Source: a bacterium (GTDB lineage: Bacteria > Zhuqueibacterota > Zhuqueibacteria > Residuimicrobiales > Residuimicrobiaceae). From it: 10,188 nucleotides of DNA. The notes under the pieces were generated by a model. It did no database searches and had not been told where the DNA came from. It saw only the letters and a program-made list of their open reading frames with translations. Within the stretch, counting starts at the first letter, position 1. Each line of letters begins with the position of its first letter. The stretch lies in contig JAAYTV010000498.1 in the NCBI GenBank assembly GCA_012523655.1, positions 1 to 10,188 on the forward strand. Direction: 5' to 3'. This document shows, piece after piece, positions 1-7,652 of the stretch. Made by a program: the position numbers and the translations under genes.

Positions 1-516
1 ATAGCGAAGCGGATTATCCGCCGCTTCCGGCGCCGGTAAACCGCCGCAATAGCTTTTAAAAGCAAGGACGCGGCCGCCCTGATTCTGCACCGTGCGGATG
101 GTATTCATCGCAGACATGTGATCGATGCCCGGATCGAGGCCGACTTCGTTCAACAGCAGAACCCCTTTGGCCACAGCCTCGTCATGCAGTGCCTGCATGG
201 ACGCACTGACATAGGAGGTGGTCACCAGTGAGACGCCCTCTTCGACACAGATGCGGCCTGCGGCTGGGTGGTGCCTATAGGGCAGCAGACTGACCACTAC
301 GGCACTCCTCTCCACCCATTGCTGCAGCCGCAGTTGATCCGCCTCCACATCGAGTTCGACGGCCTGGGCACGCGGATGACCATCGATCAACTCCGCAGCC
401 CGTTGGGGGTCGTTGCTGGCTATGACCAACTGTGCGTCGGTCTGTTCCAGCAGATACTGCACCAAAGGCCGGGCTACCAAGCCGGAGCCAAGCACCAGAA
501 TGACGTTTTTTTCCGT
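1..516 (-). CDS. Saccharopine dehydrogenase (SDH, glutamate-forming), N-terminal part, runs off the window
   Basis: NAD(P)-dependent enzyme expected to oxidise saccharopine to glutamate and 2-aminoadipate 6-semialdehyde, the second step of lysine breakdown by the saccharopine route. The frame is open from about 516 to base 1 (172 codons). It begins with a Rossmann strand and dinucleotide loop (VILVLGSGLVARPLV). Further on it has VVSLLPYRHHP, a segment NEVGLDPGIDHMSAMNTI and SYCGGLPAPEAADNPLRY, all close to the SDH half of animal AASS as I remember it. The start is unclear. The frame is closed by a TGA at 565-567 and has no ATG, GTG or TTG before the Rossmann strand. The first GTG (493-495) would remove that strand. 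An ACG at 514-516 has AGAGG six bases upstream; an ATT at 520-522 is the other option. The coordinate given uses the ACG. Family call is firm; start is a guess. Confidence 0.87.
506..512 (-). repeat. A7 homopolymer at the LKR/SDH junction
   Basis: The minus strand has seven A in a row six bases after the LKR stop codon and within the first codons of SDH. A TTG at 519-521 overlaps the LKR stop as TTGA. It would be in frame with SDH only if this tract had eight A, reading M-I-R-K-K-N-V-I-L. The tract could therefore be a slippage site, a base-call error, or irrelevant. The sequence alone does not decide. Confidence 0.45.
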
Positions 517-517
517 A

Positions 518-1825
518 TCAATCCTCTTTCTGCAGATGCTTTTGCAAATAATGAAAGCGTGGAGTCAGAACGCCTTTATAGAGAATCGTCGCGCGCTGCA
601 ATGGCTCCGGCAAGCCGCACAGTGCCAAAGGCGCGTGAAAATCCACTGCTGCCAGGCCGGTCAGCAGCGGCCAGAGCGCCTGGCTGAACCCCATGGAAGC
701 GGCGCGCGGCAATTCAGCCGGCAGATGATCCACAGCCAAAATGGATACGCCGTCCGGCGCCAGACCGACGTGCCAGGTTCCGGTCAGGGGGTGCCAGGTC
801 ATGAACGGATTCGCCGGCGTGGTGATGCTCTCGGTGCATTCGATCGACCCGTGGATGTCGCAACTGATGTCGCCGATGATCTGCAGGCGCAGGGGCCCTC
901 GGTGCGCCAGCTCCCGCAATCCTTTTTTGCTGACCAGCCGCGGATAACGCTTGTCCCAATAGATGCCATTGATCAGCACGGTTAAAAACGGCAAGTACGA
1001 TTGAAAGCGGGAGCAATAGTTTTTCGGCTGCTGATAGTAGTCAGTCAGAGAAAAAACAGTACCAGGCGTGCAGGGCTCCACCATATCTTCCTCGGTGAAG
1101 ACCGTCTTGTAAAAGCCCGCATAGGGAACTGCGGCGGCCAACTCCTGCGGCGCCAAGGTGCGGACAGGCAGCAGATCAAAAATTTCCTGCGCGCCTCTGG
1201 ATACCTGTCCATAACCGCTGAATCCGACGATCACCGGGGTGGTCCGAAAAGGCCCGCCGCCATGACCCGCGATGCGCTCTCCGATGGAGCGAACCTCGTT
1301 CTGCGCGGATTCCAGCGAATCGTACTCATACGCAGGCCTGAGCTCCGATAAGGGGGTGGACTGGCCCTGCAGGCGCCAGCGCAGACCAAGCCCGCGCAAG
1401 GTTTCCAGCATGCCGGCCAGACCGGCATAGCGGCCAAAGAACACCACCCGTTTCCCCTGGCTGTCCGTGATGCATTCGTAATCGATCAAGGTGCACCGTT
1501 GCTCCATAAACCGGCGCAGCATAGCCAGATTGTGCGGCTGCCCCTTGATGGTGTGCGAAAAAAGCAAATAGGCTTTGTCGGCAAGAATTTTCGCCGGCGG
1601 CACCTCTTTGACGTTGAGGATCACCTCACACTCGTCCAGTTCCTCCTTGATCACTACGCCCAGCCGTGCATACTCGTGATTCTGAAAAACTCTAAGCGAA
1701 GAGGGTTGCACCACAATCCGCAGACCGGCGGTTTGCATCAGCCGTGCCGCGTGCTCCGGGATGATGGGAACCCGACGCTCCCATTCATTTTTATCTTCTC
1801 TGCGAATTCCGAGGGTTGTAATCAT
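518..1825 (-). CDS. Lysine-ketoglutarate reductase (saccharopine-forming; AASS N-terminal type)
   Basis: Expected to condense L-lysine with 2-oxoglutarate to saccharopine using NADPH, the first step of the saccharopine route. The product is about 435 aa, the size of the LKR part of AASS. The N-terminal AlaDh/PNT-like domain has IRREDKNEWERRVPIIPEHA (about residues 7-26), then LFSHTIKGQ, LIDYE and GRYAGLAGMLETLRGLGLR. The second half has a nucleotide-binding loop (GFSGYGQVSRGAQEIF), LINGIYWDKRYPRL and ISCDIHGSIE. The open frame extends upstream to 1981, but that part overlaps the end of rlmN and lacks similarity. ATG at 1823-1825 (GAGG 11 bases upstream) or ATG at 1832-1834 (GAGG 2 bases upstream) are the real choices. 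It follows rlmN by 52 nt and is followed at once by the SDH frame. In animals and plants the two are one polypeptide; here they are separate reading frames. Confidence 0.9.
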   Translation of the reverse strand: MITTLGIRREDKNEWERRVPIIPEHAARLMQTAGLRIVVQPSSLRVFQNHEYARLGVVIKEELDECEVILNVKEVPPAKILADKAYLLFSHTIKGQPHNLAMLRRFMEQRCTLIDYECITDSQGKRVVFFGRYAGLAGMLETLRGLGLRWRLQGQSTPLSELRPAYEYDSLESAQNEVRSIGERIAGHGGGPFRTTPVIVGFSGYGQVSRGAQEIFDLLPVRTLAPQELAAAVPYAGFYKTVFTEEDMVEPCTPGTVFSLTDYYQQPKNYCSRFQSYLPFLTVLINGIYWDKRYPRLVSKKGLRELAHRGPLRLQIIGDISCDIHGSIECTESITTPANPFMTWHPLTGTWHVGLAPDGVSILAVDHLPAELPRAASMGFSQALWPLLTGLAAVDFHAPLALCGLPEPLQRATILYKGVLTPRFHYLQKHLQKED

Positions 1826-1877
1826 ATCCCGCATATCCTCAAAAGCCTGAACCGTGTTGTCGCCGTTTTGCCAGGGA

Positions 1878-2909
1878 TCAGGTGCGTCTGATCGCCAGCT
1901 GCCCGCAGGCAGCAGCGATGTCAGCCCCCTTGCTCCAGCGGACGGAAACCGGTGCGTGCAGCGCCCGCAACCGCTGAACAAATCGATCTACCGCCTGCGC
2001 ATCCGGAGCAAAAAATTTTTCAATAGCCGCGTTGTAGGGAATAAGATTGATCTTGCAGGGCAATCCTTTGAGCAAGCGCACCAGGTTTTCTGCATCCTGC
2101 TCGCTGTCGTTGACGCCGGCCAGCAGAACATATTCAAAGGTCGGATGCTGTCTCGCTTTCTGTGCATAGTAGCGGACAGCCTTCATCAACTCAGCCAGAG
2201 GATATTTGCGGCCGATGGGCAGCAGGGCCTTGCGTTTTTCATCGGTCGGCGCATGCAAAGAGATGGCCAGGCGAAAAGGATGGCCCTCGTCCGCAAAACG
2301 ATAAATCGCCGGTACAATTCCTACAGTGGAGAGAACAATATGCCGGCCGGCGATGGCCGGGCCATCCGGGTGGTTCAAAAGAGTGCAGGCTTTGATCACT
2401 GCATCATAATTCTGCAATGGTTCACCCATGCCCATCAACACCACATTGGTCAGATCGACGCCGGCCTCGCGTTCGATGAACAGAACCTGGTCGACTATTT
2501 CGCCGGCCGTCAGATCGCGGTGAAAACCCATCGCCCCGGTGGCGCAAAAGGAGCATTTAAACGCACACCCCACCTGGGTGGAAAGGCAACAGGTGCGGCG
2601 CCCGGGTTCACGCATCAGCACACTTTCGATCGAATGGTCGTCCTGCAGGTGAAAGAGATATTTGACGGTATTAGATTCATCGGACAGCGTACGGCCGGCC
2701 TGCTGCAGGCAGCCAAGAGCAGCCACAGTGTCCAGCTTTTCACGCAATCGTTTGGCGAGATCGGTCATATCGCCAAAGCCGGTCGCTTTCCTCTCATAGA
2801 TCCAGCTGAACAACTGACGGCCGCGAAATTTCTTTTCCCCGATCGATTCGGCGAACTCTTCGAGCTCCTGAAGGGTCAGGCCGGTCAAAATTTTTTTTCC
2901 CGACTCCAT
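1878..2909 (-). CDS. rlmN: Dual-specificity RNA methyltransferase RlmN (23S rRNA A2503 C2)
   Basis: Radical SAM enzyme that methylates C2 of A2503 in 23S rRNA (and A37 of some tRNAs), using an intermediate methyl group on a cysteine. The product is about 343 aa. The N-terminal part (LTLQELEEFAESIG, FRGRQLFSWIYER) is the RlmN accessory domain. The cluster motif CAFKCSFC gives C115, C119 and C122. C108, seven residues before the first cluster cysteine, and C335 (AAACGQLA) match the methyl-carrying and resolving cysteines of E. coli RlmN (C118, C355). MGMGEPLQNY and LSTVGIVPAIYRFA are further family motifs. The frame could start at 2990, but the extra 27 residues have no family counterpart, so ATG 2907-2909 is chosen; its ribosome binding site is weak. 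An A8 run lies in codons 4-7. It is probably the first gene of an operon with LKR and SDH. Confidence 0.95.
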   Translation of the reverse strand: MESGKKILTGLTLQELEEFAESIGEKKFRGRQLFSWIYERKATGFGDMTDLAKRLREKLDTVAALGCLQQAGRTLSDESNTVKYLFHLQDDHSIESVLMREPGRRTCCLSTQVGCAFKCSFCATGAMGFHRDLTAGEIVDQVLFIEREAGVDLTNVVLMGMGEPLQNYDAVIKACTLLNHPDGPAIAGRHIVLSTVGIVPAIYRFADEGHPFRLAISLHAPTDEKRKALLPIGRKYPLAELMKAVRYYAQKARQHPTFEYVLLAGVNDSEQDAENLVRLLKGLPCKINLIPYNAAIEKFFAPDAQAVDRFVQRLRALHAPVSVRWSKGADIAAACGQLAIRRT

Positions 2910-2928
2910 AAGTTTACCAAAATAATAA

Positions 2929-2948
2929 ATTGCAGAATAAAATGCAAT
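2929..2948. promoter_or_regulatory. Short inverted repeat upstream of rlmN
   Basis: ATTGCA and TGCAAT form a perfect 6-bp inverted repeat with an 8-base AT-rich spacer, 20 bases upstream of the chosen rlmN start. It lies where the rlmN promoter should be. It could be an operator half-site pair or chance. I saw no convincing -35/-10 pair for rlmN around it. Confidence 0.25.
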
Positions 2949-3036
2949 CGCAAATGACAGGCTTTGCCGAGAATCCGATGATTCGTCCATCCCTGCCCGC
3001 CAAGGGCGAACAACGTCATCGGAGTGGAATTAATTG

Positions 3037-3065
3037 TTGCTTCACACCGTTTTTATTGCTAAAAT
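3037..3065 (+). promoter_or_regulatory. Sigma-70 type promoter of the radical SAM operon
   Basis: TTGCTT (3037-3042) and TAAAAT (3060-3065) are separated by exactly 17 bases. This places transcription start near 3072, about 28 bases before the ATG at 3100. No other promoter of this quality is seen between this point and the DUF58 gene, so it may drive all five genes. The surrounding 2910-3099 region is otherwise non-coding and separates divergent genes. Confidence 0.6.
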
Positions 3066-3099
3066 AAATGTTTAAGAGCCCTTACACAAATGGAATGAT

Positions 3100-4299
3100 A
3101 TGAATAAATTATTAAAAATTTTACGCCTGGCGGGCAAAAATCCTTCGATGGCGGCGGCCAAAGCAGCCATCACTTGGCGCAACCAAATCAGCGTCAGGCG
3201 GGATTATCGCCGTGAGGATGGCTCTGCCCGGCCGCCATCCACGCTGTGCCTTAAACTCACCAACAGCTGCAATCTGGCATGCAAAATGTGCGGACAGCCC
3301 AGGGAGAACCTGGCTCAGGATGATATTAAATATGCACCGGAAACGTTTTTCCGCCAGAAAGTGGCGGTAAGCGACTATCAGGCGCTCATCGATGAGGTCC
3401 ATCGCTTTCATCCCAACCTCTATCTTTGGGGGGGGGAGCCGTTTATTTATGCGGATATCTTTGACCTCATCGCACATGGTAAAAAACACCATCTCACCTG
3501 TCAGGTGAACACCAACGGCCTCTATATTAAAAAATATGTCCGCGAACTGGTGGACTCGGGGCTGGATGATCTGATCGTCTCCATCGACGGACCAGAGGCG
3601 GTACATGATCAGGTACGCGGAATGCCCGGCGCCTTCCGGCTGGTGCAGGCGGGGCTACAGGAGCTTCTGGAGGAAAAAAAGCGTCGAGGCGCGACCAAAC
3701 CGATTATCCGGGTGCGCGGCACCATCAGTCCACAAAATTTCGAGCATCTCTATGCGCTCACCGGCATCGCCAAATCCTTGGGCGCCGACAGTCTGAATTT
3801 CAACTGGACCTGGTTTACCACCCATGCCACTGGGACCGCTCATCAGCAGCTGATGAAACGGCTGTTCGACATCGAAGCACTCTCCTGGCGGCCTTTTGAA
3901 AGCGACCTGGTGATGGATCCGGAGAAACGCCGCAGACTGGACGGCATTCGCGAACAGCTGATCCAGTTGGAGAACAACCGGGAAAATTTTCTCATCACCC
4001 TGTCGCCCGACGTCAGGCCGGAAGAGGTCGAACGCTACTACACCGACATCCGCTACACCTTTGGTTCAGACCGCTGCTATGCGGTGTGGTTGAAATCCTA
4101 CATTCTGCCTAACGGCGATGTCACGCCGTGTCCCGATTATCCCGATTTTATCGCCGGCAACATTTTGCAGCAACCTTTTATGGAAATCTGGAACGGCGAA
4201 CGGTATAAACACTGGCGCCGTGAGTTGCGAGCGCGCAAACTTTTTCCCGTGTGCTACCGCTGTTGCGATTTGTTTCTGTCCAACCTCGCCGTGCTTTAG
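3100..4299 (+). CDS. Radical SAM protein with SPASM/twitch-like C-terminal domain
   Basis: A 399-aa radical SAM enzyme; the substrate is not known. The [4Fe-4S]-SAM motif is CNLACKMC (C57, C61, C64), followed by LYLWGGEPF (GGE at 111-113, SAM binding), VNTNGLYI and DLIVSIDGPEAVHDQVRG. The C-terminal part has C326, then LPNGDVTPCPDY (C344), GNI, EIWNGERYKHWRR and CYRCC (C385, C388, C389), the layout of a SPASM or twitch auxiliary cluster domain. Such domains occur in peptide-modifying and other radical SAM enzymes. No small precursor peptide gene is visible next to it, which argues mildly against RiPP maturation. The start has GGA five bases upstream. The next gene begins 8 nt after the stop, and its AGGAG overlaps this stop codon, so translation is likely coupled. 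A G9 run codes for part of W-G-G-E. Confidence 0.9.
   Translation: MNKLLKILRLAGKNPSMAAAKAAITWRNQISVRRDYRREDGSARPPSTLCLKLTNSCNLACKMCGQPRENLAQDDIKYAPETFFRQKVAVSDYQALIDEVHRFHPNLYLWGGEPFIYADIFDLIAHGKKHHLTCQVNTNGLYIKKYVRELVDSGLDDLIVSIDGPEAVHDQVRGMPGAFRLVQAGLQELLEEKKRRGATKPIIRVRGTISPQNFEHLYALTGIAKSLGADSLNFNWTWFTTHATGTAHQQLMKRLFDIEALSWRPFESDLVMDPEKRRRLDGIREQLIQLENNRENFLITLSPDVRPEEVERYYTDIRYTFGSDRCYAVWLKSYILPNGDVTPCPDYPDFIAGNILQQPFMEIWNGERYKHWRRELRARKLFPVCYRCCDLFLSNLAVL
3428..3436 (+). repeat. G9 homopolymer inside the GGE motif of the radical SAM gene
   Basis: Nine consecutive G make up most of codons 110-113 (TGG GGG GGG GAG, W-G-G-E). The gene is in frame as read. Loss or gain of one G would end the protein early, in the SAM-binding core. 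Confidence 0.9.
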
Positions 4300-4307
4300 G
4301 AGATCCC

Positions 4308-5867
4308 ATGCGTGTCTTTTTCATCAATCCCCCCTTTCTGGGCCGCTTCAGCCGAAGCCAGCGCAGTCCGGGAGTCATCAAATCCGGCACCATGTATTAT
4401 CCCTACTGGCTTGCGCACGCCGCTGCGCTGGTCGAAAAGAACGGACACGAGATCCAAGTGGTTGACTGTCCGGCGGCCGCACTCTCCGAGCAGGCGCTGC
4501 ATCAAGCGGTGCTGGACTTTAATCCTGATCTGATGGTGCTCGAGTCAGTCGCGGCCAGCTGGTACGCGGACTGCGAAACCGCAGCCCGGCTTAAAAAGCT
4601 GCTGCCCGACAGCCGCATCTGTCTGGTGGGAACCCATGTGACCGTGCTCTGGCGGGAGACTCTGGAACGGGAGCCGCTGATCGATTTCATCGCCATCGGC
4701 GAATATGATTATACCATCCTCGAGTTGACCGAAAACCTGCATCGACCGGATCGTCTGGCGCACATCAAGGGGCTGGCCTTTCGCCAAGGTGCTGATACGC
4801 GCCGCACAGAGGATCGGCCGCTGATCATGGATCTGGATCAGCTGCCTTATATCGCGCCGATCTACAAACGCTTCTTCAAAGTAGAGAACTATTACTTTAA
4901 CCTCTCCTATCATCCCATGGTTATGCTGATCGGCGGCCGCGGCTGCAATTCGCTCTGCTTTTACTGCGTCTATCCTCAGGTCATCCACGGACACTCTTAT
5001 CGCCATCGCAGTCCCGAACATCTGATCGGTGAAATGTGCTGGGTGCAGGAGAACATGCCCGAGGTGCGCGAGATCACCTTTGAGGACGACAACTTTGCCG
5101 CTGACCGCCGTTTTGCCCGCCGTTTTGCCGAACTGGTGCGCGAACGGGGCGTACGGCTGCCGTTTTTCGCCAATCTGCGCACTGCCGTGGACTATGAAAC
5201 TCTGAAGGCGTTGCGGGACGCCGGGCTGCGCAACTGCGCCGTGGGATTTGAATCCGGCGACGACCGTTTGCTGCGCACCATGCGTAAGGGGCAGAACAGC
5301 GACATCCAAGCCCGGTTCGTCAGGGACGCCCATCGACTGGGGCTTCTGGTACACGGCTGTTTTATGGTGGGTTTTCCGGGTGAAACCCGGGAAACCATGA
5401 ACAAAACGCTGGACCTGGCGTTCAAAATCAAGCCGGACAGCGCTCAATTTTATCCGGTGATGCCCTATCCGGGCACCGGCGCTTATGCCTATTATGAACA
5501 GAACGGCATGCTGGCCACCAAGAACTTTCGCGAATGGTTGACCGCTGAGGGCGGCCACCGCTGTGTGCTCAATCTGCCGGGATTATCGCCGCAGGAGATC
5601 GAAGCGTTCTGTGAACGAGCCTTTCGGCGTTTTCATTTTCGCCCGCGCTACCTCATGTATAAAATCATGCAGCTGCTGCTCCATCCCCGCGAGGGCTGGC
5701 GTTCCCTGAAAGCGGGTCTCTTTTTTATCTGGTATACGCTGACCAACCGGCGTGAACGTCAGGAGCCGTTTGCCGTGTCCGCCGTCCCAACGCCGGAGGA
5801 GTGGTTGCACGAGATCCGCGTGCCCATGGGCCGGATGGAAAAAATTAAACGAGGTGACCAATCATGA
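4308..5867 (+). CDS. B12-binding-domain radical SAM protein (BchE/HpnJ-like class)
   Basis: A 519-aa enzyme of the class with an N-terminal cobalamin-binding-like domain followed by a radical SAM core; members are methylases, cyclases or ring-rearranging enzymes, and the substrate here is unknown. Residues 1-150 are a Rossmann-like domain (MRVFFINPPF, YPYWLAHAAALVEKNGHEIQ, VVDCPA, GTHVT, IGEYD). The core starts at LIGGRGCNSLCFYC (C213, C217, C220), followed by ITFEDDNFA, NLRTAVDYETLKALRDAGL, AVGFESGDDRLLRTMRKG, GCFMVGFPGET and PYPGTG. A basic, hydrophobic C-terminal tail (about 440-480) may sit on the membrane or lipid surface. The classic DxHxxG cobalamin motif is not seen, as is common in this class. 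Start ATG 4308 has AGGAG at 4298-4302; the open frame runs back to 4251 inside the previous gene without similarity. Its stop overlaps the next start by 4 nt. Confidence 0.9.
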   Translation: MRVFFINPPFLGRFSRSQRSPGVIKSGTMYYPYWLAHAAALVEKNGHEIQVVDCPAAALSEQALHQAVLDFNPDLMVLESVAASWYADCETAARLKKLLPDSRICLVGTHVTVLWRETLEREPLIDFIAIGEYDYTILELTENLHRPDRLAHIKGLAFRQGADTRRTEDRPLIMDLDQLPYIAPIYKRFFKVENYYFNLSYHPMVMLIGGRGCNSLCFYCVYPQVIHGHSYRHRSPEHLIGEMCWVQENMPEVREITFEDDNFAADRRFARRFAELVRERGVRLPFFANLRTAVDYETLKALRDAGLRNCAVGFESGDDRLLRTMRKGQNSDIQARFVRDAHRLGLLVHGCFMVGFPGETRETMNKTLDLAFKIKPDSAQFYPVMPYPGTGAYAYYEQNGMLATKNFREWLTAEGGHRCVLNLPGLSPQEIEAFCERAFRRFHFRPRYLMYKIMQLLLHPREGWRSLKAGLFFIWYTLTNRRERQEPFAVSAVPTPEEWLHEIRVPMGRMEKIKRGDQS

Positions 5868-6634
5868 GACAAATCTTGACAATCTGGGCTCTTCTTATGT
5901 GGGCTGTTCCCAGCCGTATAGTCGCTGCAGAGGATGGCTGGATTCCCATTTTCAACGGCAAAGACCTGCAGGGATGGACGGTGAAAATCGCCGGGCGAAA
6001 GCTGAACGACAACTATCGCAACACCTTCCGCGTCCGCGACGGTGTGCTGCAGGTCTGCTATGACGGCTATAAAAACTTTGATGATCGCTTCGGCCATCTC
6101 TTCTATCAGCAAAAACTCTCCCGTTACCGTCTGCGGCTGGACTACCGTTTCATCGGACAACAGACCAAGGGAGCGCCCGCCTGGGCGCTGCGCAACAGCG
6201 GCATTATGCTGCATTGCCAGTCCCCGCAAAGCATGAGCAAGACACAATTTTTTCCGGTCTCCATCGAAGCGCAGTTGTTGGGCGGCGATGGTCAGACAGA
6301 GCGGTCGACCGGCAATGTCTGCACGCCGGGCACCCATGTGGTCATCAACGACCGATTGATCACTCAGCATTGCATCGAGTCCACCTCCAAAACCTATGCC
6401 TGGGATCAGTGGGTCACCCTAGAAGTGGAGGTGAACGGTTACGGTCCCATCGTCCATTTCATCAACGGGGAGCGCGTCCTGCAGTATGAAAAACCGCAGC
6501 TCGATCCGACCGATCCGGATGCACAAAAATTGATCCGCGACGGCATCCTGCGGTTGGACGAGGGATATATCGCGCTGCAGGCTGAAAGCCATCCGGTTGA
6601 ATTCCGCAACATCCTGCTTAAAATAATTCAATAG
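5864..6634 (+). CDS. Secreted DUF1080 (3-keto-disaccharide hydrolase family) protein
   Basis: A 256-aa exported protein. Residues 1-22 are a signal peptide (MRQILTIWALLMWAVP, then RIVAA|ED); no lipobox cysteine is present at the cleavage site. The mature part opens with the DUF1080 signature IPIFNGKDLQGWTV and continues as a concanavalin-like beta sandwich (FRVRDGVLQVCYDGY, YRLRLDYRFIG, ALRNSGIMLHCQ, SIEAQLLGG, QWVTLEVEVNGYGPIVHFINGE, GYIALQAESHPVEFRNILL). Family members (PF06439) include enzymes acting on 3-keto sugars, common in FCB and Planctomycetes; the substrate here cannot be read from sequence. GAGGTGA lies six bases before the ATG, and the ATGA overlap with the upstream radical SAM stop shows tight coupling. 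A periplasmic sugar-active protein in an operon with cytoplasmic radical SAM enzymes is unusual. Confidence 0.88.
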   Translation: MRQILTIWALLMWAVPSRIVAAEDGWIPIFNGKDLQGWTVKIAGRKLNDNYRNTFRVRDGVLQVCYDGYKNFDDRFGHLFYQQKLSRYRLRLDYRFIGQQTKGAPAWALRNSGIMLHCQSPQSMSKTQFFPVSIEAQLLGGDGQTERSTGNVCTPGTHVVINDRLITQHCIESTSKTYAWDQWVTLEVEVNGYGPIVHFINGERVLQYEKPQLDPTDPDAQKLIRDGILRLDEGYIALQAESHPVEFRNILLKIIQ

Positions 6635-6659
6635 CAATCATAATGGTCATGGAGGACGG

Positions 6660-7652
6660 ATGTCATCGACCCAACAACCCAATGACGTGGAACTGGTCCA
6701 CCGGTTTAAGAACATACACAGCGCCTTAATCCGGGAGATCGGCAAGGTCATCATCGGCCAGAACCGGGTGATCGACGAACTGTTGATCGCTCTGTTTAGT
6801 CGCGGACATTGTCTGCTGGTCGGCGTTCCCGGCCTGGCGAAGACACTGCTGATCAGCACCGTGGCCCGGGTTCTGAATCTGAAATTCAGCCGCATTCAGT
6901 TCACCCCGGACCTGATGCCCTCGGACATCACCGGCACAGAGGTGATCGAGGAGGATAAAAGCAGCGGTAGGAAAACCTTTAAATTCGTCCAGGGACCGGT
7001 GTTCGCCAACATGGTGCTGGCGGACGAAATCAATCGTACGCCGCCTAAAACCCAATCCGCCCTTCTGCAGGCCATGCAGGAACATGAAATCACTGCCGCC
7101 GGCGCCACTTACAAGCTGGCGGAGCCGTTCTTCGTTCTGGCCACACAGAACCCCATCGAACAGGAGGGCACCTATCCGCTGCCGGAGGCGCAGCTGGACC
7201 GCTTTATGCTCAATTTATGGGTGGATTATCCGGATGAGAGGGAAGAACAAGACATCGTCAGCGCCACCACCAGCAATTATCAGGCTGATCTGAAAACGGT
7301 TCTGAACGCCGCTGAAATCATCGGCTTTCAGGATCTGATCCGCCGCGTGCCGGTGGCGGACAACGTCATCTCCTACGCAGTCCGCCTGGTGCGCAAAACC
7401 CGTCCTCTTTCGTCTGAGGCGCCTGCATTTGTCAAAGAATGGATCACCTGGGGCGCTGGACCACGGGCTTCACAATACTTGATCCTCGGCGCCAAGACCC
7501 GTGCGGTGCTGGACGGCCGTCCCACGCCGGACATCGACGACGTACGCGCCATGGCCAAACCGGTGCTGCGCCATCGACTGGTGACCAATTTCAACGCCGA
7601 AGCGGAAGGGATCACCACGCTGCAGCTCATCGAGCGCCTGAACGATGAATAA
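6660..7652 (+). CDS. MoxR-family AAA+ ATPase
   Basis: A 330-aa cytoplasmic AAA+ ATPase of the MoxR group, thought to act as a chaperone-like remodeller for partner proteins carrying von Willebrand A domains. Visible motifs are IIGQNRVIDELLIAL, Walker A GVPGLAKT (55-62), FTPDLMPSDITGTEV, Walker B VLADEINR (119-126), sensor 1 VLATQNPIEQEGTYPLPEAQ and LDRF with the likely arginine finger. The C-terminal lid (GAKTRAVLDGRPTPDIDDV, RHRLVTNF) is complete. Length is typical. GGAGG is four bases before the ATG. It overlaps the DUF58 gene by 8 nt, the usual pairing, and starts 25 nt after the DUF1080 gene. Confidence 0.96.
   Translation: MSSTQQPNDVELVHRFKNIHSALIREIGKVIIGQNRVIDELLIALFSRGHCLLVGVPGLAKTLLISTVARVLNLKFSRIQFTPDLMPSDITGTEVIEEDKSSGRKTFKFVQGPVFANMVLADEINRTPPKTQSALLQAMQEHEITAAGATYKLAEPFFVLATQNPIEQEGTYPLPEAQLDRFMLNLWVDYPDEREEQDIVSATTSNYQADLKTVLNAAEIIGFQDLIRRVPVADNVISYAVRLVRKTRPLSSEAPAFVKEWITWGAGPRASQYLILGAKTRAVLDGRPTPDIDDVRAMAKPVLRHRLVTNFNAEAEGITTLQLIERLNDE

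Noticed and set aside
520..565. RF2-like programmed +1 frameshift from LKR into SDH
   Set aside because: There is an AGAGG near the TGA, but it touches the would-be slip codon instead of sitting the few bases upstream used in prfB. I kept frameshifting only as one of several options.
1854..2957. Long plus-strand open frame of 367 codons
   Set aside because: It lies opposite rlmN, whose catalytic motifs are unmistakable. Its own translation shows no family motif.
4545..5558. Long minus-strand open frame of 337 codons
   Set aside because: It is antisense to the B12-type radical SAM gene and is open only because of that gene's codon bias.
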